Source: Planctomycetota bacterium (lineage in GTDB: Bacteria; Planctomycetota; Phycisphaerae; Phycisphaerales; UBA1924). Taken from it: a stretch of 64,000 nt of DNA. The stretch covers positions 1 through 64,000 of the forward strand of contig JAJRPN010000004.1 in assembly GCA_024280755.1 (NCBI GenBank), in the 5' to 3' direction. The notes under the pieces are model-generated. The model was not told where the DNA came from. It did no database searches and saw only the letters and a list, made by a program, of their open reading frames with translations. Both the position numbers and the translations under genes were made by a program. Positions 37,948 to 49,268 of the stretch are shown here, piece by piece (the first letter of the stretch is position 1; the number at the start of each line of letters is the position of its first letter).

Positions 37948-38441
37948 GAGTTCTGAGCCGAAAAATCTATCGTGCGTTTCCTGAACTCGATCAGTTTGAC
38001 GATCGTGTATGCAAGATGTATATCAAGCAAGCGAGAGCATTACACAACTCATGGAGAGGCGCGATCCTTGTGGTGGCGTCAGTGTTTGTTGCGGGAATAG
38101 CTTGGATTATTGTTTCGTTCTTTTTAGCTCGGTTGCTGAACTATTTGCAGACGGGTGACCGATTTGAAGTTGCCGGTGTATTGTTCATCATGACTGGATT
38201 CATTTGGTTTCCAGGACTGATCGCATTGCATATCCGCGACCGTTGGTTGCTCGCTTGTATACAAAAACAAATCCGCACGGCAGCTTGCGGTGCTTGTGGC
38301 TACTCATTGCTTGGGCTTGAGATCGTGATGTATAACAACAAACAGGCAGTGAAATGTCCAGAATGCGGTGAGCAAACAATACTCGCTCAATGGGGGCTAT
38401 CCGCAGCCGACATCGACCCAACACTTCTCACCAAAACTTAA
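37932..38441 (+). CDS. Hypothetical membrane protein with C-terminal zinc-ribbon-like motif
   Basis: Two TM segments; CGACGYSLLGLE...KCPECGE (CxxC...CxxC). Overlaps the upstream ORF by 16 nt. Confidence 0.7.
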   Translation: MEIALRVLSRKIYRAFPELDQFDDRVCKMYIKQARALHNSWRGAILVVASVFVAGIAWIIVSFFLARLLNYLQTGDRFEVAGVLFIMTGFIWFPGLIALHIRDRWLLACIQKQIRTAACGACGYSLLGLEIVMYNNKQAVKCPECGEQTILAQWGLSAADIDPTLLTKT

Positions 38442-39776
38442 TCAAATATCCATCACACGCAGGTGCTTAAAACTCGCCCCAAGCACATCGCGGCTCTTGG
38501 CACCCATCCACTTATCAAGCACCTCGGCATATACACTGCGGAAGTCCGCCGTATATTTCAGATCACCGTTATCGAGATTGGTCAGCGATGGGTGGCGAGA
38601 ATGGAACCCGCCTTTGACATTGGGTCCGAACATAAACATCGGTGCTGCCGTGCCATGATCTGTGCCGTTGGATGCGTTTTGTCCGACGCGCCTTCCGAAC
38701 TCACTAAAGCACATGGTGGTGACGCGTGTGTCGTTGCCTTGGGCTTTGAGGTCTTTCTGGAAGGCACGGATCGCAGCGGAGAACTGCCCGATCAATCGTG
38801 TGTGTGTGCCGGTTTGGTTGGCGTGGGTGTCGAAGCTGCCGATCGATGCGTAGTACACGCGGGTCTTCATGCCCGCGCGGATCATCGATCCGATCATGCT
38901 CATCTGCTTGGCGAAACCAGTCCCCGGATACTTCACCAAAGGCTTGGCCGCGACGGCATTACGAATAGTCTCCGATGCAATCCGTGCGTCCATCGCAGTT
39001 CGTAACAAGAACGCATTGTTTGAATCATCGGGGTGATGCTCGTTGGCCGAGTCGGTCAGGTTCTGGTGGTGATCGATAATATCTTTGGCATATCGTCCGC
39101 CCGCCCATTCAAAGAGCGTGGGGGACTCGAACGACACGGGCATCATGTGCCGACCGGTCAGTACGAGCGGTGCCTGTCGTCCGATCGCGATCGGAGGCTC
39201 GAACTTGTGCGATCCATCGGGCGTGCCGCTCTCGCCTTTGCCATAGCCGCAACATTGGGCGTCGATATATTTCCCGATCCACCCGTCGCCGGTGCCGGTG
39301 GTGTCTGCGGTGTGCCAGATATCTGTCGATGTAAAGTGCGATCGGTTTGGGTTGGGATACCCAACGCCTTGGACGATGGCGCATTCCCCTTCGTCATAGA
39401 GTTCGCGGATGCCGGTCATCGCGCTGTTGAGGGCAAGATCTCCTGAGCCGCGGTGTCCGTTTTTGCTTAAAATATGCAGGTTATTGGCGTTGAGCCCGAT
39501 CGACGGGCGCAAGCGGTGGTAGGTATCATCGCGGAAGGGGATGACGGTATTGAGCCCGTCGTTGCCGCCGGAGAGTTGGATGATGATCAGGATATTGTCT
39601 TCGTTTACACCAGGGATCGAGCTGAGCCCGAGTTCGGGCTTCGGCATGGCGAGCGCGGACGATTGGATAAACGCCGGCACGGTGAGCGCAGCCGACGCGA
39701 GGACCACCGAAGATTGCATAAACGCCCGGCGTGTATACGCGTGGGTGTCATCAGGGTTATTGTGTAGATTGATCAT
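38442..39776 (-). CDS. DUF1501 domain-containing protein
   Basis: TAT-like start RRAFMQSSVVLASAALTVPAF; LIIIQLSGGNDGLNTVIPFRDD...MCFSEFGRRVGQNASNGTDHGTAAPMFMFGPNVKGG. Confidence 0.93.
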   Translation of the reverse strand: MINLHNNPDDTHAYTRRAFMQSSVVLASAALTVPAFIQSSALAMPKPELGLSSIPGVNEDNILIIIQLSGGNDGLNTVIPFRDDTYHRLRPSIGLNANNLHILSKNGHRGSGDLALNSAMTGIRELYDEGECAIVQGVGYPNPNRSHFTSTDIWHTADTTGTGDGWIGKYIDAQCCGYGKGESGTPDGSHKFEPPIAIGRQAPLVLTGRHMMPVSFESPTLFEWAGGRYAKDIIDHHQNLTDSANEHHPDDSNNAFLLRTAMDARIASETIRNAVAAKPLVKYPGTGFAKQMSMIGSMIRAGMKTRVYYASIGSFDTHANQTGTHTRLIGQFSAAIRAFQKDLKAQGNDTRVTTMCFSEFGRRVGQNASNGTDHGTAAPMFMFGPNVKGGFHSRHPSLTNLDNGDLKYTADFRSVYAEVLDKWMGAKSRDVLGASFKHLRVMDI

Positions 39777-39812
39777 GGCATCTCCAATGTGTTGGTCGGT
39801 CGCATTCGATCA

Positions 39813-41369
39813 TTAGCAAAGTTGGTATTCAGGCATGGAGGTAATCAGCACCAGCATGGTGGTGATGCCCTTGGCGGAGTTGGGTTTGTCGACCTTGTTT
39901 GCAGCATCAACAAGCTGGGCAGCGGCGCCCTCTGGGCGATATCCAAGCGTGAGATCGAGCAGCTCGTTGGCGATGAGTTCCGCAGGCGGATTGCTCCCTA
40001 GGCGTGGGTCGTTCATAGAAGCGACAAGCCGGGTCGGGTCGTACCGATTCGTATCAACATAGCGTTGCTTGGTGAGGTGCCCGGTGAGCATATAGACCAA
40101 TGTATTCTGGCGAACAAAGAGTGTTGAAGTGTTGATCCAACTGCGCCCGCCGTCCCAGCCTTTGACACTCGGAGGCATAAACATGCTCTGCCCCATCGAG
40201 TCCATCGCTTCGGTTAAAATACTCATGTTCCGTGTCGGCACATTGAGCGTGCGGATCGCGCCAACAAGCAGTTCTGCCGGGCTTTTGATTTTATTGCCCA
40301 TCACCGATGGGTCATAAAAATGTCGACTCAGGAACAGTTTGCGAAGCACTGGCTTGAGCTCATACCGCTCATTTTGAAGCATCGTGCTTAGGCTGCGGAC
40401 GACTTTGCGCTCCACGCCTTTGAGCGTTCTTGCGTCGGTCGAAATATCGGCAACAAAGAACTTGTAGAGCTTGGCACAGATAAACGGAGCGCACGCGGGC
40501 GAGAACAAAATCGCGTTGACAAAGCCATCGCCATCAAAGTTGCCACGCATGCCAAGCACATTTTTCGAGTTGTTGTCATGCGCGTTTTTGTTGTAGATGA
40601 AGGCGTCATCTTTGAAGGTAAACCCGGTGAGTGCTTTGGCGCCGTCTTTGATGTCTCGCTCGGTGTAGTTGCCTTCGCCAAGTGAGAAGAGTTCCATAAT
40701 CTCGCGGGCAAAGTTTTCGTTTGGGCTCGATTTTCGATTCTGGTTGTTATTGAGATACCTGAGCATTGCCGGGTCTCGGACGATCCCGCGGAGCAGCTCG
40801 GCAAAGTTGCCAAGCGCGTTGGCACGGAGCATTCGGTCTTGAGAATACATGTGATACGAATCTTGAACCACACGGAACCCCGTTGCGAAGTGCCCATGCC
40901 AGAAGAGCGTGAGTTTTTCTTCGAGCGGGCGCGGGGTTTGGATCATCCGCGTGATCCACCAGCGTTGGATCTGTCGCATTTGTGATCGATCGAGGCGTTG
41001 GGCTTTTTGACGCTTTGATCGGATCTGTGCAAGGGCGTTCTCGTCGCCGACCTGTTTGGCGCGGGTGTATTCTCGTTTTTCTGCCTCGTTGCGTGGGCGG
41101 ATGATGCTGCTATCGAACTTGGTCCGTGGATCTGCTTCTGCGGGGATCTCGTGATAATCTAAGAGCAGATCAACCGCAGCTTCGGGTCCCCATTTGACCA
41201 GGGCGCGAATCTGTTCGTCAGTGCCTCCAAAGCCCGCGCGGAGAAGCAGGTGTCTGGCTTGTGGATAACCAAAGTCCTCGTCACGGATCTGTGTCAACGA
41301 GCTTTCGACGCGTTGAGGCTGAGATGTTTTCGAACTCGTCTCGCTTATCTCGTTTGTCATGCCTGTCAT
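39813..41369 (-). CDS. DUF1800 domain-containing protein
   Basis: ARHLLLRAGFGGTDEQIRAL...MIQTPRPLEEKLTLFWHGHFATGF...NENFAREIMELFSLGEGNYTERDIKDGAKALTGF: DUF1800 signature, paired with DUF1501. Confidence 0.93.
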   Translation of the reverse strand: MTGMTNEISETSSKTSQPQRVESSLTQIRDEDFGYPQARHLLLRAGFGGTDEQIRALVKWGPEAAVDLLLDYHEIPAEADPRTKFDSSIIRPRNEAEKREYTRAKQVGDENALAQIRSKRQKAQRLDRSQMRQIQRWWITRMIQTPRPLEEKLTLFWHGHFATGFRVVQDSYHMYSQDRMLRANALGNFAELLRGIVRDPAMLRYLNNNQNRKSSPNENFAREIMELFSLGEGNYTERDIKDGAKALTGFTFKDDAFIYNKNAHDNNSKNVLGMRGNFDGDGFVNAILFSPACAPFICAKLYKFFVADISTDARTLKGVERKVVRSLSTMLQNERYELKPVLRKLFLSRHFYDPSVMGNKIKSPAELLVGAIRTLNVPTRNMSILTEAMDSMGQSMFMPPSVKGWDGGRSWINTSTLFVRQNTLVYMLTGHLTKQRYVDTNRYDPTRLVASMNDPRLGSNPPAELIANELLDLTLGYRPEGAAAQLVDAANKVDKPNSAKGITTMLVLITSMPEYQLC

Positions 41370-41513
41370 GAGTTACTCCGCCAGCTGATTCAAAGAGCAA
41401 TAGGTACACAAACTTAACGCACAGAACATGAGGCTATTGCATCAATAGGGCCATACGCATGGATACCCGTCTATGTTACTGATACAGATCTCTTGGGATT
41501 CGTACTGACGAGA

Positions 41514-42908
41514 TTACCGGATCTTGGGCTTGTTTGCCAGCCGAATCACCCAAACAAGCGCCCCAACAGCTGCGGCCAACACCAAAGCCCCCACAAGGTG
41601 ATGGACAGTCGTGATCATCGCAGTTGATTCGATCGGGGCTGCTTGGGCAAGGTCCTCAGAGGTTGGCAGAGCGGGCGCATCGTCGCCCTCCCATGCCATA
41701 CCGAGGACGGCAAAACCGAGCGCGAATTGAAGCACGACCAAGCCATGCAATATCGCACCATACGGGCGAATCGATTTGCCAGATGGATGGGCCTTGCCGG
41801 TACGCATGCACATGGCGCCGCCCATGATAACGATCAGCATGGTGATAAAGGCGAATCCCATATGGGCCATCATCGCATGCCCAGAGTTGAGATGGCGAGT
41901 GACGGCTCCCAGGCAAAGCTGGACGACCAATGTGACGACCATTATCAGGATGATCATCCGTCCTCGCTTGGCAGCAGCGATGGTCTCTTCGCTCGGATCG
42001 GCGTTGGTCCATTTGTCAGAAATGATGATCGCTGTGGATAACGCGACTGCAAAGACGAGTTGGGCAAAGATCCCATGCACGATCGCAAAGAAGGTGCTTT
42101 GTTCCGCGACCCGGATAATGCCCATGTATCCTTGGGCTGCGACTGCAACGAAGAGTGCAACGGTGAGGATCTTGGGAAGCTTTCGGCTTTCGCCCATCAA
42201 TACCCGGATCATCAATACAAGGGTAGTAATTCCTACAAGCGTACCAAAGAGGCGGTGGGAGTGTTCGAGGAAGATCCGAGGCTCGGCCATGAGCTTGAGC
42301 GGGAACAGGACAGAGATCGCGCCATAAGTCGTTACTGCATCAGGAACTGCAAGTCCTGAATCAGTGCTGGTGACCGCTCCGCCCACCGCAATGAGGGGGA
42401 GGTAGGTGAGTGCGGTGATCCATGCAAAGCGAGAACGCCAAGTCGTTGTAGATACAGTTGATACGGCTTCATTTTTGCCGGCAGCAAGGCTGGCGATGAG
42501 CCCCACGATAATCGAGAGGATCAGCGATCCAATGACGACCATCGCAGCATTGGGTGCCAGCGTGTTGGCCTGATCACTCATCTCGGCGGTGGTCTCGGGC
42601 TGAACAACGATGTTGGAGCCAAGAATCAATAGATTGATGAGCCCGGTGAAGAAGCCACCAATCGCGCCGGCTTTGAGTCGGTTCGATGGAGCAATGCCTC
42701 GGGTCCAGAGCATGGTGATCACAAAGAGAGGCACCATTAAGATTGGTACCGCAATCGAAGAATCCACATTCACCCCTGGCATGTGCAAGAGCCAGGCAAC
42801 CATCCACATGACGGTCGCGCTTGCAAACCCGATGGTGATCGCCGCCCCCCATATTCCGGTAGGTGAGTTGAGGGCGGGTCCATTTGACGGAAGTCCTTGA
42901 TTGGTCAT
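41514..42908 (-). CDS. ctaA: COX15/CtaA family heme A synthase
   Basis: Multi-TM; GGAVTSTDSGLAVPDAVTTYG, EHSHRLFGTLVGITTLVLM, GYMGIIRV, HGIFAQLVFA, LGAVTRHLNSGHAMMAHMGFAF. Confidence 0.88.
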   Translation of the reverse strand: MTNQGLPSNGPALNSPTGIWGAAITIGFASATVMWMVAWLLHMPGVNVDSSIAVPILMVPLFVITMLWTRGIAPSNRLKAGAIGGFFTGLINLLILGSNIVVQPETTAEMSDQANTLAPNAAMVVIGSLILSIIVGLIASLAAGKNEAVSTVSTTTWRSRFAWITALTYLPLIAVGGAVTSTDSGLAVPDAVTTYGAISVLFPLKLMAEPRIFLEHSHRLFGTLVGITTLVLMIRVLMGESRKLPKILTVALFVAVAAQGYMGIIRVAEQSTFFAIVHGIFAQLVFAVALSTAIIISDKWTNADPSEETIAAAKRGRMIILIMVVTLVVQLCLGAVTRHLNSGHAMMAHMGFAFITMLIVIMGGAMCMRTGKAHPSGKSIRPYGAILHGLVVLQFALGFAVLGMAWEGDDAPALPTSEDLAQAAPIESTAMITTVHHLVGALVLAAAVGALVWVIRLANKPKIR

Positions 42909-43188
42909 GCTTTGAAGCTTTCTTTTGAGGTGTCCCGTATATAGATGACACTGAGTCGCAGTTATGATTTCTTGTGTAGTCGTTCTTGTCGTTGGTAGTG
43001 TATGCGAAAACGAACAAAATTTCGGCCCAACAGCACAACATACTACGGTTAAGGATGCTAGGCTTGGCGCACTTGTTGGCGTTTACCTGTTTTTTTGGTA
43101 TCGCTGTTTTGGTCCCTGTACTCAGTATCTGCCTCTTGTGCAGCTCTACGCTGGAGTATTCGACTTGAAACCTATTTTTCCGAAGTGG

Positions 43189-43902
43189 ATGAACTCGGTG
43201 CCGACCCTTTTATTTGTGGTCGTGCATAGTGGTGTCATCGTTGTGATCGCAGGACTCTGGTATTACGCCACGCCCAAATTTTGGGAAGTGGGCTATATGC
43301 CGATTCAACCAGGCAATGGTTTTAACCACCAGATCCATGCGGGCAAACTCGGGCTTGATTGCCGATATTGTCACACACATGTCGAAGAATCATGGCGAGC
43401 CAATGTGCCCGCTGTCAGCACCTGTATGGGATGTCACGCAGAGAACAAGCTCAATGTTGAACCGGGCTTCGCTTCGGCGACCGACGACAAAGTGCAGTTC
43501 ATCCGCGATGCCTACGCAACCGACAGTCCGATTCAATGGCGCAAGGTTCATGTTGTTCCTGACTACGCCAACTTCCCGCACAACGCACATATCAATGCGG
43601 GCGTGAGTTGCTTCTCGTGTCATGGGCAGATCCAAGCGATGCCTGTGGTTGCCCAAGAGAAATCACTCTCGATGGGATGGTGTCTTGATTGTCACCGAAA
43701 CCCTGCGGAGAACTTGGTGCCTAAGGACAAGGTGACAGATTTGTACTGGGTGCAGACCCAGTGGTTCAACACGCTTGATGAAGCGGGCATACTTGTTCCC
43801 CAGCCAGCAGAGAAGCGCGTGCATGATGGACAGACCCCAGATCAACTCGCTGCGACACTTCAACGCAATCCGCCTTTGTATTGTGCAGCTTGTCACTACT
43901 AA
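43189..43902 (+). CDS. actA: Alternative Complex III subunit ActA (multiheme cytochrome c)
   Basis: Five CxxCH motifs: CRYCH, CMGCH, CFSCH, CLDCH, CAACH. FNHQIHAGKLGLDCRYCHTHVE is typical of ActA. Start uncertain (the ORF track extends to 42964). Confidence 0.88.
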   Translation: MNSVPTLLFVVVHSGVIVVIAGLWYYATPKFWEVGYMPIQPGNGFNHQIHAGKLGLDCRYCHTHVEESWRANVPAVSTCMGCHAENKLNVEPGFASATDDKVQFIRDAYATDSPIQWRKVHVVPDYANFPHNAHINAGVSCFSCHGQIQAMPVVAQEKSLSMGWCLDCHRNPAENLVPKDKVTDLYWVQTQWFNTLDEAGILVPQPAEKRVHDGQTPDQLAATLQRNPPLYCAACHY

Positions 43903-43998
43903 AACGGTCATCGTGAAATCAGAGCGAATCAAAACGATTTAGATCACCAGATTGAGTACACGACACATACCAAGGTATGTGATTAAAGAGACGCAACC

Positions 43999-46900
43999 AT
44001 GAGCAACCTCGATCAATGCCCTTCGACGAAGGAAACAACCGAGACTTCACCTACGCAGGCTGTTGATACAGTTGAGATGGGTCAGGTCAGCGGGAAGAAG
44101 TACTGGCGATCACTCGAAGAGTACACCGGCACCAAAGAGTTCACTGAGTTTGTGCATCGTGAGTTCCCCAAGGGCGCTTCGATGCTCGGCGAGGCGACTC
44201 GCCGAAACTTTGTCAAGATTATGGGGGCGGGCTTTGCGATTGCTGGTGTTGCCACCATGCCAGGTTGTCGGCGTCCAGATCGCAAGATTCTGCCCTATTC
44301 AAAGAATGTTCCCGAAGACATCATCCCAGGCAAAGCGTTGTACTACACGACTGCACTCGCCCTTCCCGGTGGCGGCGTTGAAGGCCTGCTGGTCGAAACA
44401 CACACCGGACGCCCAACCAAGGTTGAAGGCAACCCGCTTCACCCAAACAACCAGGGTAAAACCAGTGCCTACGCCCAGGCATCTGTCCTTGGGCTTTACG
44501 ATCCAGATCGGCTCAAGTTCCCGGTTTACAACAACCCAACGCGGGGCAAGATCGATGCGACCTGGGACGACTTTAACCTCTGGCAAGAATCACACTTTAC
44601 CAAGTTCGATGCTAACAAGGGCAGCGGGCTCGCGTTCATCGTTGATAAAAAATCAAGCCCAACACGCCAACGCCTGATCAACGCGATCAAGGCTCGCTGG
44701 ACCAAGGCAACAGTTGTCTACTGGAACCCGGCAGAATCTCACGGGGCAATCGAAGGCTCGAAGTTGGCATTTGGTTCGCCTTATGCAGTCAGCTATGACT
44801 TCACCAGCGCAAAGCGTGTGGTGTCGATCGATGCAGATTTCATGAGCGTTGGCCCAGAAGCCCTCAAAAATGCTCGCACATTCGCAAGCACGCGCAAGGT
44901 ACTCAAAGGGCATGACCCGATGTCGCGTTTGTACGCGATCGAGTCCAAACCAACAGCTGCCGGTTCATTGGCGGATCACCGTTTCCGTGTGTCGCCATCC
45001 GAGATGCACAACTTCACGGTTGCACTCGCCAAAGCAGTGTTCTCGCACACCGGCGTGAATGCGACCGGGTTGCCAGACACAACAGTCACCGGGATGACTC
45101 ACAAAGACATCGCCGAGATCGCCAAAGACTTGGCCGATCATCATGGACACGCAGTTGTTGTGCCAAGCGATGATCTGAGCAGCGAAGACTGGGCATTGTG
45201 CATGGCGATGAACTCTGCGCTCGGTGCGATGGGTCATCAGATCACAGTCAATCGCATGGCTTCTGAGCTTTCGGGCAACGCCAATGCAGAGCTGAGCGCA
45301 CTCACCAACGAACTCAACGCGGGTCATATCGACACACTCGTCACGATTGATTCCAACCCTGTCTATGACGCACCGGGTTCACTTGGCTTCGCAGCTGCAT
45401 TTGCCAAGGCAAAGACCACCATCACGCTGTGCGTGGGGATGTCCGAAACCGAGCATGTCTCAACATGGTCACTCAACGGCACGCACTATCTCGAACAGTG
45501 GGGTGATGTCGCATCAAACGATGGCACGGTTTCGATTGTGCAACCAATGATTGCGCCGTTGTACGAACCAGCCCATTCTGATATCGAGTTCCTCGCAACA
45601 TTGGCGGGCGAATCGCAGGCTGAAGGCTATGCGATTGTTCGTGAATCATGGGAACTGATGGGCAATGGCTCGATCGGCACCGAGGGCTTTGATCGCTCAT
45701 GGAGGCGTGCATTGCACGATGGCATGCAGGCGGGCAAGGACAGTTCGGTTGCGGGCAGTGTCTCGATGACCAAGGTGCTCATGGCGGCTGCACGCAGCCA
45801 TGCGAATCATGCACCCGGTCCAGATTCGATGGATGTGGTGTTCTATACCTCGAACAACAACAACGGGCAATGCGCCAATAACGGGTGGCTCCAAGAGCTT
45901 CCAGAGTTTGGCCCGTCGGTTGTTTGGGATAACCCAATATTGATGAGCCCGAACACCGCCAGAGACCTTGGCGTATTGCCAGAGCATTCATGGCAGGACG
46001 AGTTCAACCCTTACACCAAGCAGCAGATGCCTCAGGCACAAAAGATCACTGTGACGCTCGATGGTCAAGCAATGACAGGTGCTGCTTGGATCTTGCCGGG
46101 CATGGCTGACAATACTCTGGCGGTGAAGCTTGGGTACGGCCGTGAGTTCGTTGGCAAGGTTGGCTACAGCGTTGGTCACAACACCTACGCGATCAAACCC
46201 GCAAACACCGGCATGGTGACGCGCGGTGCGAGTATCAAGAAAGCTGGCGGAACCTACACCATCGCCTCGACCCAGAACCACTGGTCGCTCGAAGGGCGTC
46301 ACTCGCTCGTTCGCGCGATGGACAAAACATGGTGGGACAAATACGGCGACGAGAAGATTGATGTTCCAGACATCATCTACGGCAAAACAACCTCAACACT
46401 CAACGCTGCCGAACGCATTGGTGAGCTTGGGCATACACCAGCCAATATCAGCATCTACAAGAATCCACTCAACGATTCATACGAAGATCCAGACCCATCA
46501 AACACGCACACCAACGAGGCTTTGAATCGTGAGGTTCCGCCTCGCTATGCCCAAGGCCCGCAGTGGGGGATGTCGATCGACATGAACTCGTGTATGGGCT
46601 GTAATGTCTGTACCATCGCGTGTCAGAGCGAGAACAACATTCCGATCGTGGGCAAGAGCGAGGTTGCTAAGGGCCGCGAGATGCAGTGGATCCGTATGGA
46701 CCGCTACTTCGTCGGCGATGATCTCAACAACCCAGACGAGATGCTGATCCAACCAGTCGCATGTGTGCATTGTGAAAACGCGCCATGTGAAACGGTCTGC
46801 CCGGTCAACGCAACAGTTCACGGCGATGAAGGCACGAATGATATGGCGTACAACCGATGTATCGGTACACGCTATTGTGCGAACAACTGTCCGTACAAGG

Positions 46901-47613
46901 TGCGTCGATTCAACTTCTTCGACTACGGCGTTGTGAAGTTCAATGGCGGGCTCAACCCGAAGTATACTTCGGTCAAAGCCGACGAGTTGTTCGAGAAGAC
47001 CATCGCCAAGGATCGCACATTCAACCAGAACTTCATCCCGCCTCGCCTTCGCAAGAAGCTCGACGAGATATCCAAGATGCAGTTCAACCCAGATGTCACG
47101 GTTCGCAGCCGAGGCGTGATGGAAAAATGTTCGTTCTGTATCCAGCGCATCCATCAAGCACGCCAAGATGTCAAAATCGCAGGGATGTGGACCGAGAACG
47201 ATCAGGTCGGCCCGATCCCCGACGGGTTCTTCAATGTCGCTTGTCAGCAGGCGTGTCCGAGTGATGCGATCAGCTTTGGCGATATCCTCGATCCGCATTC
47301 ACGCGTGAGCGAAGAGCGTGATTCTGGGCGAAGCTATCTGTTGTTGGGCTATCTCAACACGCGTCCACGCACCACCTACATGATGCGTGTTCGCAACCCG
47401 AACCCGGCGATCCGTCCCATCGAGAGTGATCCGATGAGTCATGGTTCACATGATTCGGGTCATGATTCTGGTCATGATGGCGGGCATGAAACACAACCAA
47501 GCGATGGTCATGGCGATGCAGGTGGTGCTGAAACCCACGGCTCGGCATACATCGATCGTGCAAAGCAGTATTTCGATCAGGGATATTCGATGAGTCTGAA
47601 GGTGCTCTCATGA
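43999..47613 (+). CDS. actB: Alternative Complex III subunit ActB (molybdopterin-oxidoreductase-like/Fe-S fusion)
   Basis: N-terminal YWRSLEEYTGTKEFTEFVHREFPKGAS...RRNFVKIMGAGFAIAGVATMPGCRRP. C-terminal ferredoxin part CMGCNVCTIACQSENN, CVHCENAPCETVCPVNA, CANNCPYKVRRFNFFDY, CSFCIQRI. Confidence 0.95.
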   Translation: MSNLDQCPSTKETTETSPTQAVDTVEMGQVSGKKYWRSLEEYTGTKEFTEFVHREFPKGASMLGEATRRNFVKIMGAGFAIAGVATMPGCRRPDRKILPYSKNVPEDIIPGKALYYTTALALPGGGVEGLLVETHTGRPTKVEGNPLHPNNQGKTSAYAQASVLGLYDPDRLKFPVYNNPTRGKIDATWDDFNLWQESHFTKFDANKGSGLAFIVDKKSSPTRQRLINAIKARWTKATVVYWNPAESHGAIEGSKLAFGSPYAVSYDFTSAKRVVSIDADFMSVGPEALKNARTFASTRKVLKGHDPMSRLYAIESKPTAAGSLADHRFRVSPSEMHNFTVALAKAVFSHTGVNATGLPDTTVTGMTHKDIAEIAKDLADHHGHAVVVPSDDLSSEDWALCMAMNSALGAMGHQITVNRMASELSGNANAELSALTNELNAGHIDTLVTIDSNPVYDAPGSLGFAAAFAKAKTTITLCVGMSETEHVSTWSLNGTHYLEQWGDVASNDGTVSIVQPMIAPLYEPAHSDIEFLATLAGESQAEGYAIVRESWELMGNGSIGTEGFDRSWRRALHDGMQAGKDSSVAGSVSMTKVLMAAARSHANHAPGPDSMDVVFYTSNNNNGQCANNGWLQELPEFGPSVVWDNPILMSPNTARDLGVLPEHSWQDEFNPYTKQQMPQAQKITVTLDGQAMTGAAWILPGMADNTLAVKLGYGREFVGKVGYSVGHNTYAIKPANTGMVTRGASIKKAGGTYTIASTQNHWSLEGRHSLVRAMDKTWWDKYGDEKIDVPDIIYGKTTSTLNAAERIGELGHTPANISIYKNPLNDSYEDPDPSNTHTNEALNREVPPRYAQGPQWGMSIDMNSCMGCNVCTIACQSENNIPIVGKSEVAKGREMQWIRMDRYFVGDDLNNPDEMLIQPVACVHCENAPCETVCPVNATVHGDEGTNDMAYNRCIGTRYCANNCPYKVRRFNFFDYGVVKFNGGLNPKYTSVKADELFEKTIAKDRTFNQNFIPPRLRKKLDEISKMQFNPDVTVRSRGVMEKCSFCIQRIHQARQDVKIAGMWTENDQVGPIPDGFFNVACQQACPSDAISFGDILDPHSRVSEERDSGRSYLLLGYLNTRPRTTYMMRVRNPNPAIRPIESDPMSHGSHDSGHDSGHDGGHETQPSDGHGDAGGAETHGSAYIDRAKQYFDQGYSMSLKVLS

Positions 47614-47674
47614 TGAGCCGTCCAAATGAGATTTCATCAGAGTTCACGCTTCAGTCAGCGGAGTTGATACAGCA

Positions 47675-49252
47675 ATGAGTGATACACATCCTGACCAAAC
47701 CATCGCGCTTCAAGCTTCGGGCATCGCCTCGGTGCAGCCTGTCGCTCGTCGTCAACCGATTATCCCGGGTACCAAAGACGATGGCACGCTCTCCGAAGAT
47801 CCAACGCTTCGCGCACCGCTCGTTCTCGGCGATCGTTCTTTTAGCGAAGTCACCGACATCGTTTGTGGATACGCCGAAGCACCAATGCCAAAGATCTGGC
47901 TCACTGCATTCACCATTGCAGCATCTGTTGCGGGGATCGCCAATGTGATGATCTTGTATCTGATCATCACTGGCGTCGGTGTGTGGGGGCTCAACAACCA
48001 GGTCGACTGGGCGTGGGACATCACCAACTTCGTGTTCTGGATTGGTATCGGTCACGCCGGTACATTGATCTCTGCGATTCTGTGTCTGCTCAAGCAGAAC
48101 TGGCGAACCGCGGTGAACCGAGCTGCTGAAGCGATGACGATCTTCGCAGTGATCTGTGCGGGTATCTTCCCGGGTATCCATGTTGGTCGTGCCTGGATGG
48201 CATGGTTCTTGGCACCTGTGCCAAACTCCAACGGCATCTGGCCAAACTTCCGATCACCACTGCTCTGGGATGTGTTCGCGGTCTCGACCTATGCGACCGT
48301 GTCATTGCTCTTCTGGTACATGGGCATGATTCCTGATGTTGCGACACTTCGCGACCGTGCAACCCTTCGCTTGCATAAGGGTGTATCACGCGGATTCAAA
48401 ATGCCAATGCCTCTGGGCGATGGTCTCGCACTCGGGTTTATGCCCAAGCCCGACCAGATCCGTGTGTTGGCCTATGGCGTCATGGCATTGGGCTGGAGAT
48501 TCTCATCTCGCCATTGGCATCGTTATGAAAAAGCATACTTGATGCTCGCGGGCATCTCGACACCGCTGGTATTGTCGGTTCACTCGATCGTTTCGTTCGA
48601 CTTTGCGACCTCGGTCATCCCGGGCTGGCATACAACCATCTTCCCGCCATACTTTGTGGCTGGTGCGGTGTTTGGTGGCTTTGCGATGGTGCTCTGGCTC
48701 TTGATCCCGCTCCGCTTGTTCCTTCCAAACTTCTCTGACCTGCTCACGCTGCGTCACCTTGAGAACATGTCCAAGATCATTTTGCTCACCGGCACGATGG
48801 TCGGGTTCGCCTACTCGATGGAGTTCTTCATGGCTTGGTATGGAGCCAACGAATACGAGTTTGCTGTCTTTGCCAACAACCGTGTGAACCCCGCCAAGGC
48901 ACCCTACTGGTGGGCGTATTGGACAATGATTATCTGTAATGTGGGCTTCCCGCAGGTATTCTGGTTCCGCAAGATGCGTCAGAACCCGTTGGTGATCTGG
49001 ATTGTTGCTTCGGCCGTCACCGTTGGTATGTGGTTCGAACGCTTTGTGATTATCGTGACCTCGATCCATCGTGCGTTCTTGCCGGGCGAGTGGCACATGT
49101 TCTTCCCAACCTGGGTCGATATTTTGACCTTCGTCGGCTCGTGCGGGATCTTCATGACCCTGTTCTTGTTGTTCCTCAAGTTCCTCCCGATATTCGCGTT
49201 GTCCGAACTCAAAATCGTGATGCCGCAGTCTCATACGGATGACCACCACTAA
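47675..49252 (+). CDS. actC: Alternative Complex III subunit ActC (NrfD/PsrC-like)
   Basis: Multi-[65 protein letters not shown]. Confidence 0.95.
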   Translation: MSDTHPDQTIALQASGIASVQPVARRQPIIPGTKDDGTLSEDPTLRAPLVLGDRSFSEVTDIVCGYAEAPMPKIWLTAFTIAASVAGIANVMILYLIITGVGVWGLNNQVDWAWDITNFVFWIGIGHAGTLISAILCLLKQNWRTAVNRAAEAMTIFAVICAGIFPGIHVGRAWMAWFLAPVPNSNGIWPNFRSPLLWDVFAVSTYATVSLLFWYMGMIPDVATLRDRATLRLHKGVSRGFKMPMPLGDGLALGFMPKPDQIRVLAYGVMALGWRFSSRHWHRYEKAYLMLAGISTPLVLSVHSIVSFDFATSVIPGWHTTIFPPYFVAGAVFGGFAMVLWLLIPLRLFLPNFSDLLTLRHLENMSKIILLTGTMVGFAYSMEFFMAWYGANEYEFAVFANNRVNPAKAPYWWAYWTMIICNVGFPQVFWFRKMRQNPLVIWIVASAVTVGMWFERFVIIVTSIHRAFLPGEWHMFFPTWVDILTFVGSCGIFMTLFLLFLKFLPIFALSELKIVMPQSHTDDHH

Positions 49253-49268
49253 GAAAGGGGAGACCGAC

